DNA of 64,000 nt from Pseudomonas bohemica (GCF_002934685.1 NZ_NKHL01000106.1:1-64000); one strand, 5' to 3'. Shown: positions 7,049-15,245, numbered from the stretch's first letter. The notes: a model not told the origin generated them from the letters alone. Program-made: numbers and translations.

Positions 7049-7987
7049 TTAAAGCGGCAGGTTCTCCGGCGCGGGGTGCAGGTCACAGTTGCGTCCAGCC
7101 TTGGCGACCTGACCCGGCATTTCGTGGCCGAGCAGCGCGGGCAAACGGCGCGACAGTGTCAGCAAGTGAGGCAAATCGATACCGGTCTCGAGGCCCATCT
7201 CGTCGCACAGGTTCACCAGGTCTTCAGTGCAGATATTTCCCGAAGCGCCGGGGGCGAACGGGCAGCCGCCGAGCCCGCCGAGCGAGGCATCGAAACGCCG
7301 AGCACCGGCTTCATACGCTGCCAGCACGTTGCTCAAACCCAGGCCTCGGGTGTTATGGAAATGCAAGGTCAGCGCCGACGCTGGAACGCGCGTCAGTACA
7401 CGCTGCACCAAGCCATACACCTGACGCGGATTTGCCATGCCAGTAGTGTCGGCCAGGGTAATGCCTTGCATGCCCAGTTCCAGATAAGCGTCGACAATCT
7501 GCAGCACGCGGTCTTCGTCGATCTTGCCTTCGAACGGGCAGCCGAAGGTGGTGGCGATTGAACCGTTGAGGCTGAGCGAGCTGCCCGAAACCAGCGATAC
7601 GATCTCACCGAAGCCGCTGAGCGACTGCTCGCAACGCATACGCATGTTCGCCAGATTGTGGGTCTGGCTGGCGGACATCACGAGATTCAGCTCATCGGCG
7701 CCCGCGTCTATCGCGCGCTGTGCGCCTTTGAGGTTCGGGATCAAAGCCACATAGATCACGCCCGGCTGCCGTTCGATGCCACGAAACACTTCGTCGCCAT
7801 CGCGCAGTGCCGGAATGGCTTTGGGCGAAACAAAAGAACCGGCCTCGAGGCGGCTGAAACCGGCCAGAGAAAGTTGGTTGATCAGGTCGATCTTGTCTGC
7901 GGTTTCGACCCAGGTCGGCTCGATCTGCAGGCCATCACGTGGCGAAACTTCCTGAACGATCAGGCGCTCGGAAAAATCGGTAATCAT
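7049..7987 (-). CDS. Hydroxymethylglutaryl-CoA lyase family enzyme
   Basis: This 312-residue TIM-barrel carbon-carbon lyase of the HMGL-like family carries the metal/substrate motif SPRDGLQ at 15-21. It also has the HFHNTRG metal-binding histidines and the family signature GGLGGCPFAPGASGN with the catalytic-loop cysteine, followed by TEDLVN. HMG-CoA lyases split HMG-CoA into acetoacetate and acetyl-CoA; relatives act on citramalyl-CoA-like substrates. Its start overlaps the CoA-transferase stop by four bases (ATGA), so the two are translationally coupled and probably act in sequence. No leucine-degradation genes are nearby, so the partner CoA-transferase rather than methylglutaconyl-CoA hydratase probably supplies the thioester. 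Confidence 0.88.
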   Translation of the reverse strand: MITDFSERLIVQEVSPRDGLQIEPTWVETADKIDLINQLSLAGFSRLEAGSFVSPKAIPALRDGDEVFRGIERQPGVIYVALIPNLKGAQRAIDAGADELNLVMSASQTHNLANMRMRCEQSLSGFGEIVSLVSGSSLSLNGSIATTFGCPFEGKIDEDRVLQIVDAYLELGMQGITLADTTGMANPRQVYGLVQRVLTRVPASALTLHFHNTRGLGLSNVLAAYEAGARRFDASLGGLGGCPFAPGASGNICTEDLVNLCDEMGLETGIDLPHLLTLSRRLPALLGHEMPGQVAKAGRNCDLHPAPENLPL

Positions 7988-9177
7988 TGCACCACCCCAT
8001 CAGTCTTGAGTTGCGCGATATCGGCAGCGGTCAGGCCCAGATCGCCGAGAACGCTGTCGGTGTGCTGGCCCAGCGCAGGTCCTTGCCAGTTCACCGAACC
8101 CGGTGTTTCAGAAAGCTTGGGCACGATGCCCGGCATTTTCACTTGGGCGCCACCCGGCAGTTGTGCGTCGAGAATCATCTCGCGAGCCTGATAATGCGGG
8201 TCAGCGACGATGTCGGCGACGTTATAGATGCGTCCTGCGGGTACTTCAGCGAGTTCCAGCGCCTGCAACACGTCTTCGATGGGCAGGCTGGACGACCACG
8301 CGCTGATCGTGGCGTCGAGCATTTCGCTCTGCGCGGCGCGACCGTCGTTGTGCGCGAACTCCGGGGTTTCGCCCAGATCAGGGCGGCCGATGGTGGCCAT
8401 CAAGCGCTTGAAGATCGGGTCACTGTTACCGGCGATCACCACGTATGCGCCATCGGCGGTCGGGTAGGTGTTGGAAGGCGCGATGCCCGGCAAGGCCCCG
8501 CCGCTGCGCTCGCGGACATGACCAAGCATGTCGTATTCAGGCACCAGGCTTTCCATGAGGTTGAACACGCTTTCGACCAGCGACACGTCGACGATCTGGC
8601 CGTCGCCCTGCCCGGTCTTTACCCGCAGCAATGACATCAACGCGCCCATTACCGCGTGCATCGAGGCCAGGGAATCGCCAAGGCTAACGCCCACCCGGGC
8701 TGGCGGCGATCCAGGTGTGCCGGTGGTGTAGCGAATGCCACCCATGGCCTCGCCGATGGCGCCAAAGCCGGGACGGTCGCGATAAGGCCCGGACTGGCCG
8801 TAGCCGGAGATACGCACCAGCGTCAGTTTGGGGTTCAGGGCGTGCAGGACATCCCAGCCAAGGCCGAGCTTTTCCAGCGCACCGGGGCGCAGGTTTTCGA
8901 TCAGCACGTCGGCGTTTTCAGCCAGGCGCTTGACGATCTCGATACCTTCGGGGGATTTGAGGTTCAGCGAAAGGGATTTCTTGTTGCGTGATTGCAGGTA
9001 CCACCACAGCGAGGTGCCTTCGTGCAGCTTTCGCCATTTACGAAGTGGGTCACCTTGCCCCATCGATTCGATCTTGATCACCTCGGCGCCGAATTCGCCC
9101 ATCAGGCGTGCGGCGAAAGGCGCTGCGATCAATGTGCCGATTTCAATCACGCGCACACCGTTCAGGGGGCCTGTCAT
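7984..9177 (-). CDS. Class III (CaiB/BaiF-type) CoA-transferase
   Basis: This 397-residue protein has the typical N-terminus GVRVIEIGTLIAAPFAARLMGEFGAEVIKIE (written in part: VIEIGTLIAAPFAARLMG), then NKKSLSLNLK and the catalytic aspartate region GDSLASMHAVMGAL at about 165-180. These enzymes move CoA from a donor such as succinyl-CoA to a carboxylic acid through an aspartyl-CoA intermediate. The mammalian relative SUGCT uses glutarate, hydroxymethylglutarate or itaconate. Coupled to an HMG-CoA-lyase-type gene and an anion importer, it probably activates a C5-C6 hydroxy-dicarboxylate. The substrate is inferred, not proven. Confidence 0.85.
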   Translation of the reverse strand: MTGPLNGVRVIEIGTLIAAPFAARLMGEFGAEVIKIESMGQGDPLRKWRKLHEGTSLWWYLQSRNKKSLSLNLKSPEGIEIVKRLAENADVLIENLRPGALEKLGLGWDVLHALNPKLTLVRISGYGQSGPYRDRPGFGAIGEAMGGIRYTTGTPGSPPARVGVSLGDSLASMHAVMGALMSLLRVKTGQGDGQIVDVSLVESVFNLMESLVPEYDMLGHVRERSGGALPGIAPSNTYPTADGAYVVIAGNSDPIFKRLMATIGRPDLGETPEFAHNDGRAAQSEMLDATISAWSSSLPIEDVLQALELAEVPAGRIYNVADIVADPHYQAREMILDAQLPGGAQVKMPGIVPKLSETPGSVNWQGPALGQHTDSVLGDLGLTAADIAQLKTDGVVQ

Positions 9178-9282
9178 AGCGAATACCTCAAGTGTTTCTT
9201 GGAATTTGTCGCCAAGACTAGAGGACCGACGTCGGGCAAATCCAACCGTAAGTTGGCAAGGGGCGTTCGCGAAACGCGAACG

Positions 9283-10194
9283 CTAGCGAAGGTGCTGCTG
9301 CAGGTGCTCGAACAGCAGCAAGCTGACCGGCGATAACGCGGCCTTGTCGCGCACCACCAGGATCAGCGTGCGTTGCGCCCACGAATCGCTCAGGGCCACA
9401 GCGGTGAGGCCCAGCGGCGTACCGAGCAATTCGTACGCCTTGCGCGGCAACACGCCAATGCCCATGTTGGCCTGAACCATGCGGCACATGGCGTCGAATC
9501 CCGGCACATGAATGCGCACGCGCAGCGGTTTGCCATGGGACCGGGCTGCGGTGTGAGTGCGCATGTTGATGGAGCTGGCAGCGTGCAGCCCGATGTGATC
9601 GCTGCCCAGCGTGTCTTCGAACACCACCTCGCTCAACCGGGCCAGTGGATGGTCCGCACGCATGACAACAACCAACTCATCGTGCCGATAAGGAACGCTG
9701 TGCAGGCCTTGTACGTCGGTGTCTTCGGAACAGATGCCGATATCGGCGACGCCATCGATCAGCCCTTGCACCACGCCATTGCTGGGCCGCTCTTCCAGAT
9801 CGACCTTGACCCGCTCGTGGCTGGCGGTGAACTCATGCAGGTCTTCCGGGAGGAATTGAATGATCGCCGAGAGGTTTGCCAGCATGCGCACATATCCGCG
9901 CATGCCTTGCAGATGTTCGTCGAGCTCAAGGCCCATTTTCTCCAGATCGAACAGCATACGCCTAGCATGATGCAACAGCGTTTCGCCCGCCGCCGTCAGC
10001 ACCATGCCCTTGGAGTTGCGCACGAACAGGCCGATGCCCAGTACCTCTTCCAATTCCATCAGCCGCTTGCTTGCCGCTGAAACGGCAATGGCTTCACGTG
10101 CCGCCGCGCGGGTCAGCGTGCCCTCTTCGTACACCGCGACGAACAGCTTCAGGGTGATGAGATCAAGACGACGGATGAGATTCTTGTGCAGCAT
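9283..10194 (-). CDS. LysR-family transcriptional regulator
   Basis: This 303-residue protein has a winged helix-turn-helix at about 8-67 (FVAVYEEGTLTRAAAREAIA, then SAASKRLMELEEVLGIGLFVR). A periplasmic-binding-protein-like effector domain follows, with MRADHPLA and the GIGVLP motif near the C-terminus. The ATG at 10194 is preferred; an upstream TTG at 10212 in the same frame has no ribosome-binding site. It lies 105 bp upstream of, and in the same direction as, the CoA-transferase/lyase/importer genes and is the likely regulator of that cluster. Confidence 0.88.
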   Translation of the reverse strand: MLHKNLIRRLDLITLKLFVAVYEEGTLTRAAAREAIAVSAASKRLMELEEVLGIGLFVRNSKGMVLTAAGETLLHHARRMLFDLEKMGLELDEHLQGMRGYVRMLANLSAIIQFLPEDLHEFTASHERVKVDLEERPSNGVVQGLIDGVADIGICSEDTDVQGLHSVPYRHDELVVVMRADHPLARLSEVVFEDTLGSDHIGLHAASSINMRTHTAARSHGKPLRVRIHVPGFDAMCRMVQANMGIGVLPRKAYELLGTPLGLTAVALSDSWAQRTLILVVRDKAALSPVSLLLFEHLQQHLR

Positions 10195-10338
10195 GGAAAG
10201 GCTCTCGACCAACGGACGAGGAAGAATACACGCAAAACAACGACGGATACCGGCAGGTAAAACCTGCTTTCAGACAGAAAACCGACCGCGGGGTGAATAA
10301 ATATCGCTAATTAAAAGAAGGCACCGAGATTGAATAGC

Positions 10339-10560
10339 TTACGTCGGCAACCCGCCGCCAACAGCCACGCTCAGCTCGTTGGCCCTCGGATCCAGGGGCA
10401 GCATCCACATGCCGATCTCGCTGGCCCCCTCCCCGATTGCGCGCCCATCTAGTAACGTATAGGCATTCCTGACGGGCCATCGCCTTTGCACCAAGCGACC
10501 GCGACCCGCGTCCCGAAACACGAGAGAAGGCCCAACCGTGCATAAAGTCCGATTGATCAA
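10339..10560 (-). pseudogene. Possible gene remnant
   Basis: A minus-strand frame of up to 73 codons ends in a protein-like sequence (LLDGRAIGEGASEIGMWMLP, then DPRANELSVAVGGG). Its 5' part overlaps the start of the plus-strand gene at 10538 and has no ribosome-binding site. It could be the C-terminal leftover of a deleted gene. I do not recognise the family. The rest of the 10195-10537 interval is empty apart from LysR upstream sequence. Confidence 0.25.
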
Positions 10561-10858
10561 GTACGTCTGGACTCATCAGACCCCCGAGATTTCCTCTGAA
10601 TGGTCGAAGCTTCTGTATGAGGTTGAGTTGCCGTTCGTGCCGTTTCACGGCCTGAATATCCAGCTACCCGTCCAGCTCGCCTGGAAAATCCGGGAAGTGG
10701 AATGGAACGTCGAGGAACAGACCTTTCGTTGCCATATCGAAGATCAGTTCATGAATCTGCTGGATGTCGATGACTCGTACGAAGACTGGCTCGAAACACT
10801 GATTAACGATGGCTGGGTGCTGAGCGGTCGCTATACCAACGAGCACAACAAGACCTGA
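10538..10858 (+). CDS. Conserved-looking hypothetical protein, 106 aa
   Basis: This soluble 106-residue acidic protein starts at a GTG with GAAGG upstream. It is rich in tryptophan (six residues) and acidic residues, with the segments VELPFVPFHGLNIQ (about 29-42) and LLDVDDSYEDWLETLINDGW (about 74-93). There is no signal peptide, membrane helix or known catalytic motif. The codon usage and smooth composition support a real gene. I do not recognise the family and can offer no function. Confidence 0.6.
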   Translation: MHKVRLIKYVWTHQTPEISSEWSKLLYEVELPFVPFHGLNIQLPVQLAWKIREVEWNVEEQTFRCHIEDQFMNLLDVDDSYEDWLETLINDGWVLSGRYTNEHNKT

Positions 10859-10989
10859 CCCAGCGTCATTTGTGATCGAATCCCGTTTTAACCCTTCCAG
10901 CAAACGACGAGCGGTTGCCAGCCCGACTCGCAAGCCAGGCAAGAGGCCTGCCCTGACCAGGCCCTGTATTTACCTTGAGCGCTGCTGCC

Positions 10990-11739
10990 ATGAAATGGAT
11001 TTCCCGCTGTATCCGTTACGCTGTCGGCGTGCTCTGGGGCTGGTCTGCCGTTTCCGTAGCCGCACCCACCGTTGACTTCTATGTCCCGCAAGCACCGCCG
11101 CTGACCATGATCAATCAGGCTGAACAGCACGGGATCATCGGTGATATCGCGCTTGAGGCCCTGACGATGGCCGGATATTCGGCCAATTTTCTCTCCCTGC
11201 CGTGGCCGCGAGCACAACGCGAGGTGAGTACGGGCAAGGGTCTGTTGATTGCGCCGCTCACACGCACCCAGAGCCGCGAAGACAACTTCACCTGGATCGC
11301 TCCGCTGCTGACGATGGACAGGACGTTTTTTAGCCTTGATCGGCGCGTCGACAGTTTCGATGAAGCCAGGAAAGCCTTCAGGCTGATCGCAGTGGGAATC
11401 GGCACGGCGCAGGAAACGCGCCTTCGCGAAGAAGGCTTTCCCGCGTCGCAGATCTACCCGCTGAAGATTGGGGACAACCCGGCAAGGATGCTGCTCAAGG
11501 GGCGGGTCGACGCTTGGTTCAACGGAGTCCCGGAAACCCGCTACATCTGGAAGCAGATCAGCGACCGCCCGTTGGTGATGAGTCGCGTGCTGATGACGGC
11601 GAACATCTATCTGGCGTGCTCCAAGGACTGCGACACGCAGATGGTGGAACGTTTGAGAACAGCCTTCGACAGACTGGAAGCCAACGGCACCCCCAAGCGA
11701 ATTGAGGCTGGGTATCTGAAGGACCTGCCGGTGTGGTGA
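10990..11739 (+). CDS. Periplasmic solute-binding protein (SBP_bac_3-like)
   Basis: This 249-residue protein has a signal peptide at about 1-24 (positively charged MKWISRCIRY, hydrophobic stretch, cleavage after SVAA). The mature part resembles type II periplasmic binding proteins without associated permeases: LPWPRAQREV, LIAPLTRTQSREDNFTWIAPL and a hinge near GIGTAQETRLR. Such single proteins in Pseudomonas often carry family-3 amino-acid-type domains. No transporter genes are adjacent, so it may act as a sensor or scavenging protein. The ATG at 10990 is chosen over a TTG at 10975 because it opens a proper signal sequence; the ribosome-binding site is weak for both. Confidence 0.75.
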   Translation: MKWISRCIRYAVGVLWGWSAVSVAAPTVDFYVPQAPPLTMINQAEQHGIIGDIALEALTMAGYSANFLSLPWPRAQREVSTGKGLLIAPLTRTQSREDNFTWIAPLLTMDRTFFSLDRRVDSFDEARKAFRLIAVGIGTAQETRLREEGFPASQIYPLKIGDNPARMLLKGRVDAWFNGVPETRYIWKQISDRPLVMSRVLMTANIYLACSKDCDTQMVERLRTAFDRLEANGTPKRIEAGYLKDLPVW

Positions 11740-11742
11740 CGT

Positions 11743-11768
11743 CGGGCAGCGACCGTTACCGCTGCCCG
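11743..11768. terminator. Hairpin between converging genes
   Basis: A perfect 9-bp stem CGGGCAGCG/CGCTGCCCG with an 8-base loop lies four bases after the stop codon at 11739 and 14 bases before the converging gene at 11782. There is no T-run, so it may be a factor-assisted terminator or simply an RNA 3' end stabiliser. Confidence 0.4.
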
Positions 11769-11781
11769 GTGGATCGTGGAA

Positions 11782-12750
11782 TCAAGGCAACAGAATCACC
11801 TTGTCCGCACCGCCCTGATTCACTTCGGCGTAGCGCGCCAACCCTTCTTCCAGGGGCGTCTCCAGCAACCCCGTCGGCAACGGCAATTTCCCTTCGTCGA
11901 ACAGCTTGCCGAACTGCTCCAGCATACGTGCACAGGCTTCGACGCCGTACAGCAGCGAGTTGATCCCTACCACCGAGCCGCCTTTGCGGTACAGCGCCAG
12001 CGCCGGCAATTGCACGTGACCGTCCACCGGCGCGGCAATGATGGCGATGCGGCCGAAAGGCGCCAAAGCTTGAACCGAAGCAGGCAGCCAGAAGCCGGTG
12101 GTGTCGAAAATCACGTCTGCACCGGCCGGGAATACAGCGTTTACCTGCGCCGACAGCTCTTCAGGCTTGCCCAGCAGGATGGCGTTGTAGCCTTGATCCT
12201 CCAGCGCCTGGACCTGTTCCGGACGACGTGCCGCCGCCAGCACCTGCGCACCACGCACTTTGGCCAACGCGATGGCGGCGCTGCCGACGGCACCATTGGC
12301 ACCGATGACCAGCAAGCGGGTATTGGCATCGACCAGACTGCGCTCCAGCGCATCCCAGGCCGTGGTGTAAGGCACCCCCAAGCTGGCGGCCTGCACGAAG
12401 CTCAGGGATTTGGGCTTGAGCGCCACCCCTTTGGCCGACAGGGTGATGTAACCGGCGTGCGAGCCGTTGCGCGAGAAGCCGATCTGGTTGCCTGTTCCCC
12501 AGACTTCCTGACCGATCAGTTCCTGCGGGCCTTCGACCACGATACCTGCGAAATCGCGGCCCGGCACCCGCGGCAAGGTGGTATAGGGAAAGCGGCCCAG
12601 GACGTTCTTCACGTCGCTGGGGTTCAGACCCGCCGCCTTGATCTGGACCAGTATCTCGCCTGGCGCAGGGACCGGGGTTGGCAGCTCGACGACTTCCAGC
12701 GCAGCCAGGTCGCCGGTTCGAGAAAATTGCAGTGCTTTCATGTTGTTCAT
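11782..12750 (-). CDS. Zinc-independent medium-chain dehydrogenase (quinone-oxidoreductase-like)
   Basis: This 322-residue MDR-superfamily protein has an N-terminal GroES-like domain (PGEILVQIKAAGLNPSDVKN, VPGRDFAGIV). The Rossmann domain has VIGANGAVGSAAIALAKVRG at about 148-167 and the FDTTGFW motif. The cysteine and histidine zinc ligands of alcohol dehydrogenases are not visible, so it is a zinc-independent NADPH reductase of the quinone-oxidoreductase or enoyl-reductase kind. A second in-frame ATG three codons in (12741) begins MKALQF and is an equally good start. Substrate unknown. It stands alone, converging on the binding-protein gene. Confidence 0.82.
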   Translation of the reverse strand: MNNMKALQFSRTGDLAALEVVELPTPVPAPGEILVQIKAAGLNPSDVKNVLGRFPYTTLPRVPGRDFAGIVVEGPQELIGQEVWGTGNQIGFSRNGSHAGYITLSAKGVALKPKSLSFVQAASLGVPYTTAWDALERSLVDANTRLLVIGANGAVGSAAIALAKVRGAQVLAAARRPEQVQALEDQGYNAILLGKPEELSAQVNAVFPAGADVIFDTTGFWLPASVQALAPFGRIAIIAAPVDGHVQLPALALYRKGGSVVGINSLLYGVEACARMLEQFGKLFDEGKLPLPTGLLETPLEEGLARYAEVNQGGADKVILLP

Positions 12751-12781
12751 ATCCAGAGTTGAGAAGCGGCAATCGTTAGAT

Positions 12782-12955
12782 TCAGGAAATCAGATTGGCG
12801 AACAGCTGGCGGCCCATGGGCCAGAGCTTTTCCCCTGCCTGCATGCCCAGCAAGCCCACCAGCGCGACCAGTGGCGGCGCTGGCGAACGAAAGTCGAGGG
12901 CGCCGTAAAGCAAACCGACGGCGATGCCGATTGCCAGTGAAATGATGTAGCTCAT
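12782..12955 (-). CDS. XapX-domain small membrane protein, 57 aa
   Basis: A 57-residue frame reads MSYIISLAIGIAVGLLYGAL, then DFRSPAPPLVALVGLLGMQAG and a polar tail ending FANLIS. It has two membrane segments around a SPAPP turn with the L-x-G-x-QAG motif, which is the hallmark of XapX (DUF1427) proteins, named for a small gene in the E. coli xap region. GGAG stands eight bases before the ATG. Its stop lies 31 bp before the dehydrogenase start on the same strand, so both may be one transcript. Function unknown. Confidence 0.85.
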   Translation of the reverse strand: MSYIISLAIGIAVGLLYGALDFRSPAPPLVALVGLLGMQAGEKLWPMGRQLFANLIS

Positions 12956-13084
12956 GACGAACTCCAGGGGCCTGGCGTCGTAGACGCTTGATTGCGTGAT
13001 GACGGCGATTGGCGATGACCGGAGTTTAAGGAAGGGAGGAAAAGTCTACCGGCCATGTACTTCTGAATTTCGGACAGTGATAAA

Positions 13085-13158
13085 CCCTGCAGCGGAACGG
13101 CTTGTCGGACGTGGCGTTCGTAAAGTCTTTACCGCCGACAAGCCGGGCTGCTGCAGGG
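13085..13158. repeat. Paired extragenic palindrome (AACGGCTTGTCGG type)
   Basis: CCCTGCAGCGGAACGGCTTG at the left is mirrored by CAAGCCGGGCTGCTGCAGGG at the right, around a 25-base centre. This is the head-to-head arrangement of Pseudomonas REP doublets (REPINs). It sits next to the 3' end of the AraC-type gene. Confidence 0.75.
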
Positions 13159-13162
13159 AGTG

Positions 13163-13939
13163 TCAGTTCGTCTGTTCGCCGAGGGGATACTGAGACGGTG
13201 CCACGCCCAGCTCACGGCGGAACATGTCGCTGAAACTGCTGGGGGAGTAACCCATTGACCGGGCGATGGCACTGACCGGCACACCCTGAATGATTTCGGC
13301 CACCGCCGTCGCCAGTTGCACTTGCCTGCGCCACTCGGCGAAACCCATGCCGAGCACGCCCTGAAACAGGCGCGAAAGGGTCCTGACGCTGGCGCCGGCA
13401 TTCTCCGCGTGCTGCTCGAATGGCACATCGATGGAAGGCTCGATCATCACCGCCTGACAGACGTTCATCAATCGACGGTCGCTGTCGTCGGGCATCGGCA
13501 CCTTGAGCAGCGAGCGCTTGGCCCGTTTGAGTTCCAGCAGCGCCAGACCGACCAGCGCGCTGTAATACTCCGAATCCTTATCCTGCTCGGCGACCAGATT
13601 GACGATCAACTCACGCAACAGCCGCGCCACCTCGAAGACCTGAACGGTAGACTCGAGCGTCCGGGCGAGCGCCGGGCGCAGATAGATATTGCGCATCTCC
13701 AGATCCGAAACCACACGAATCCCATGAGGCACACCCGGCGGCAACCAGACCGCACGCTGCGGCGGCACTACCAACGCCTCGTTGGGCGTCTCGACCCACA
13801 TCACCCCCGACATCGCATACAACACCTGTCCCCAGTCATGCTCGTGCGGCTCGATGTACAAGCCCCGCGGATACGTGCGCGACACACGCTGTACGGGAAC
13901 GGTTGTGTTGGAAAGGTCGGGCGGGGCGGCGAGGGCCAT
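13163..13939 (-). CDS. AraC-family regulator with cupin sensor domain
   Basis: This is a 258-residue protein. The N-terminal cupin half has YIEPHEHDWGQVLYAMSGVM (about 28-47) and a VPPQRAVWLPPGVPHGI segment, where histidines could bind metal. The C-terminal half carries two helix-turn-helices (about 165-250), including SVRTLSRLFQGVLGMGFAEW and the family's second motif VSAIARSMGYSPSSFSDMFR. This architecture is typical of one-component regulators of efflux or small metabolic genes lying next to them. The nearest candidate targets are the XapX/dehydrogenase genes. Ligand unknown. Confidence 0.88.
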   Translation of the reverse strand: MALAAPPDLSNTTVPVQRVSRTYPRGLYIEPHEHDWGQVLYAMSGVMWVETPNEALVVPPQRAVWLPPGVPHGIRVVSDLEMRNIYLRPALARTLESTVQVFEVARLLRELIVNLVAEQDKDSEYYSALVGLALLELKRAKRSLLKVPMPDDSDRRLMNVCQAVMIEPSIDVPFEQHAENAGASVRTLSRLFQGVLGMGFAEWRRQVQLATAVAEIIQGVPVSAIARSMGYSPSSFSDMFRRELGVAPSQYPLGEQTN

Positions 13940-14010
13940 GAGGTGTGACCGATGACATTAGAGGTGAACAATGGTAACCATGGCGCCCAAAAGGGCGCTA
14001 CAGCGGTCCC

Positions 14011-14466
14011 TTACGCGCAGCCCAATGCAGCTGCGGTATCAGCCACCCATCTCGACTGCCTGCGGGTGATATCGGGCGACTGCAGGACGCACCTGAGCAC
14101 GGCACAAAATAGGGAATCCTCAAGGCGCTGACCTATTAAACGCTTGCGTCCGCTGGTTACATGGATAGCTAGATCCTCGACATCCAGCGTATCGACGCTG
14201 CTGAACTCAACCCAGCTTTCCAGTGAAAGGCTGTGCCCCGGAATGCCGACGTAATACCCCGCACGGGGAGGCCCAAGGAAACAAGCCGGCTCTTCTACGA
14301 GACCGTGAGATTTTGAGGTGAAGACGGCAGTGACCAGATCGCCTGAGTTCAAATCGACCGCCAGCACCAGAACGAACTTGCGCTTGCACTCGCCTGTCAC
14401 GCTGTCAAAGTAGTAGCAATCATCGCACCAGATCTGACCGGCCACAGCAGTCACTGTCGCCATCAT
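14011..14466 (-). CDS. Unrecognised partner of a Panacea-type gene, candidate toxin
   Basis: This 151-residue protein begins MMATVTAVAGQIWCDDCYYF. Its first half alternates strands (FVLVLAVD, LVTAVFTSKS, YYVGIPGHSLSLESWVEFSS), followed by helical sequence with SGRKRLIGQRLEDSLFCAVL. The N-terminal pattern (G-x-I-W-x-D, K-x-K-F-V-L-V-L) loosely recalls the PemK/MazF-like SH3 barrel, but the resemblance is weak. Its ATG overlaps the stop of the DUF4065 gene by four bases, so the two are coupled. In known Panacea systems the partner is a toxin. I do not recognise this one, so the role is inference from context. Confidence 0.6.
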   Translation of the reverse strand: MMATVTAVAGQIWCDDCYYFDSVTGECKRKFVLVLAVDLNSGDLVTAVFTSKSHGLVEEPACFLGPPRAGYYVGIPGHSLSLESWVEFSSVDTLDVEDLAIHVTSGRKRLIGQRLEDSLFCAVLRCVLQSPDITRRQSRWVADTAAALGCA

Positions 14467-15047
14467 GCACCGGCGTTGATGCGTGCGGCTTCCAGAGCCG
14501 ACTGATACATCGCCTGCTGGGTCGCCACCCTCAGAAACCCGGCCCGGTCCAGGGCATCATCGGCAATAGAAAGTGCGTACGGAATAACTTCGTGGCTGCC
14601 GCGCCCACCTCGCCAGACCTTGTCCCATGCACCATTCTGCTCATGAGTCACGTCGATCATGCGCGGCGAATAAGTGCTTCTATAGCGAGTAGCCAAGTCC
14701 TGCATGATCGTCAGCTGACGCTTGGTGAAATCGTCCGGATCGTATTCCACGCCAGGCAAAACCTCTACCTGCATTCGGTCAAAATCGAGCACACGCTGAG
14801 GCACGATGCGAACCACCTGGGCAAGATCCGGCCCAAGGTCCTCCCACTCTTCCATCAGATCGACCGGCACCGGACCAAACTTCCAGGCTTGATATTCGAA
14901 TCCGGTGACACTTTTCCCGGTCAGCCTGAAATGCTCGAAATCAAGCAGATAAAGCAGCTTGAACAACTTGATCTTGCCGCAGCACTCGGTATTCCTGGCA
15001 AAGAACACGATGGCGTTAATCAGGCGATTACGTATGGCTTTAGACAT
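14463..15047 (-). CDS. Panacea (DUF4065, SocA-like) domain protein, candidate antitoxin
   Basis: This 194-residue protein has the domain signature KIKLFKLLYLLDFEHFRLTG (about 25-44), then FEYQAWKFGPVP (about 50-61) and a C-terminal helix region with YSPRMIDVTHEQNGAWDKVW. This is the DUF4065/Panacea fold found in Caulobacter SocA, a proteolytic adaptor for the toxin SocB, and in many antitoxins paired with diverse toxins. It is first in a two-gene unit, overlapping the next gene by ATGA. A palindrome lies 40-58 bp upstream. No clear ribosome-binding site is visible. Antitoxin function is inferred from the family and gene arrangement. Confidence 0.82.
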   Translation of the reverse strand: MSKAIRNRLINAIVFFARNTECCGKIKLFKLLYLLDFEHFRLTGKSVTGFEYQAWKFGPVPVDLMEEWEDLGPDLAQVVRIVPQRVLDFDRMQVEVLPGVEYDPDDFTKRQLTIMQDLATRYRSTYSPRMIDVTHEQNGAWDKVWRGGRGSHEVIPYALSIADDALDRAGFLRVATQQAMYQSALEAARINAGA

Positions 15048-15086
15048 GAGCAGTAGTTTAGTCCCGGAGAGTCAGGAGCATAGACG

Positions 15087-15105
15087 GTACGATGGCGCAT
15101 TGTAC
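15087..15105. promoter_or_regulatory. Operator-like palindrome upstream of the Panacea gene
   Basis: GTACGATG-GCG-CATTGTAC has eight-base arms with one mismatch and a three-base centre. It lies 40 bp upstream of the start at 15047. Toxin-antitoxin operons are often autoregulated through such sites; binding here is inference. Confidence 0.45.
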
Positions 15106-15182
15106 GCCGATCAAAACGCTGCGAAACAATACATAAATACTACCCGTTGTCAGATTTACCAAAAAAACTCCATAACCCAAAC

Positions 15183-15217
15183 AAAAACGCCCCGATCTCT
15201 CGACCAGGGCGTTTTTT
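15183..15217 (-). terminator. Intrinsic terminator of the OprD-family porin gene
   Basis: The stem AACGCCC/GGGCGTT with additional pairing toward the loop is flanked by A- and T-runs, so it can act on both strands. On the minus strand it follows the porin stop codon at 15246 by about 30 bases. Confidence 0.8.
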
Positions 15218-15245
15218 GCAGCTTCAGCTCAACAGCCGTTCAACA

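Noticed and set aside
11776..12762. A 328-codon plus-strand frame opposite the MDR dehydrogenase
   Set aside because: Arg/Gln-rich antisense shadow with no motif; the minus strand carries a complete Rossmann enzyme.
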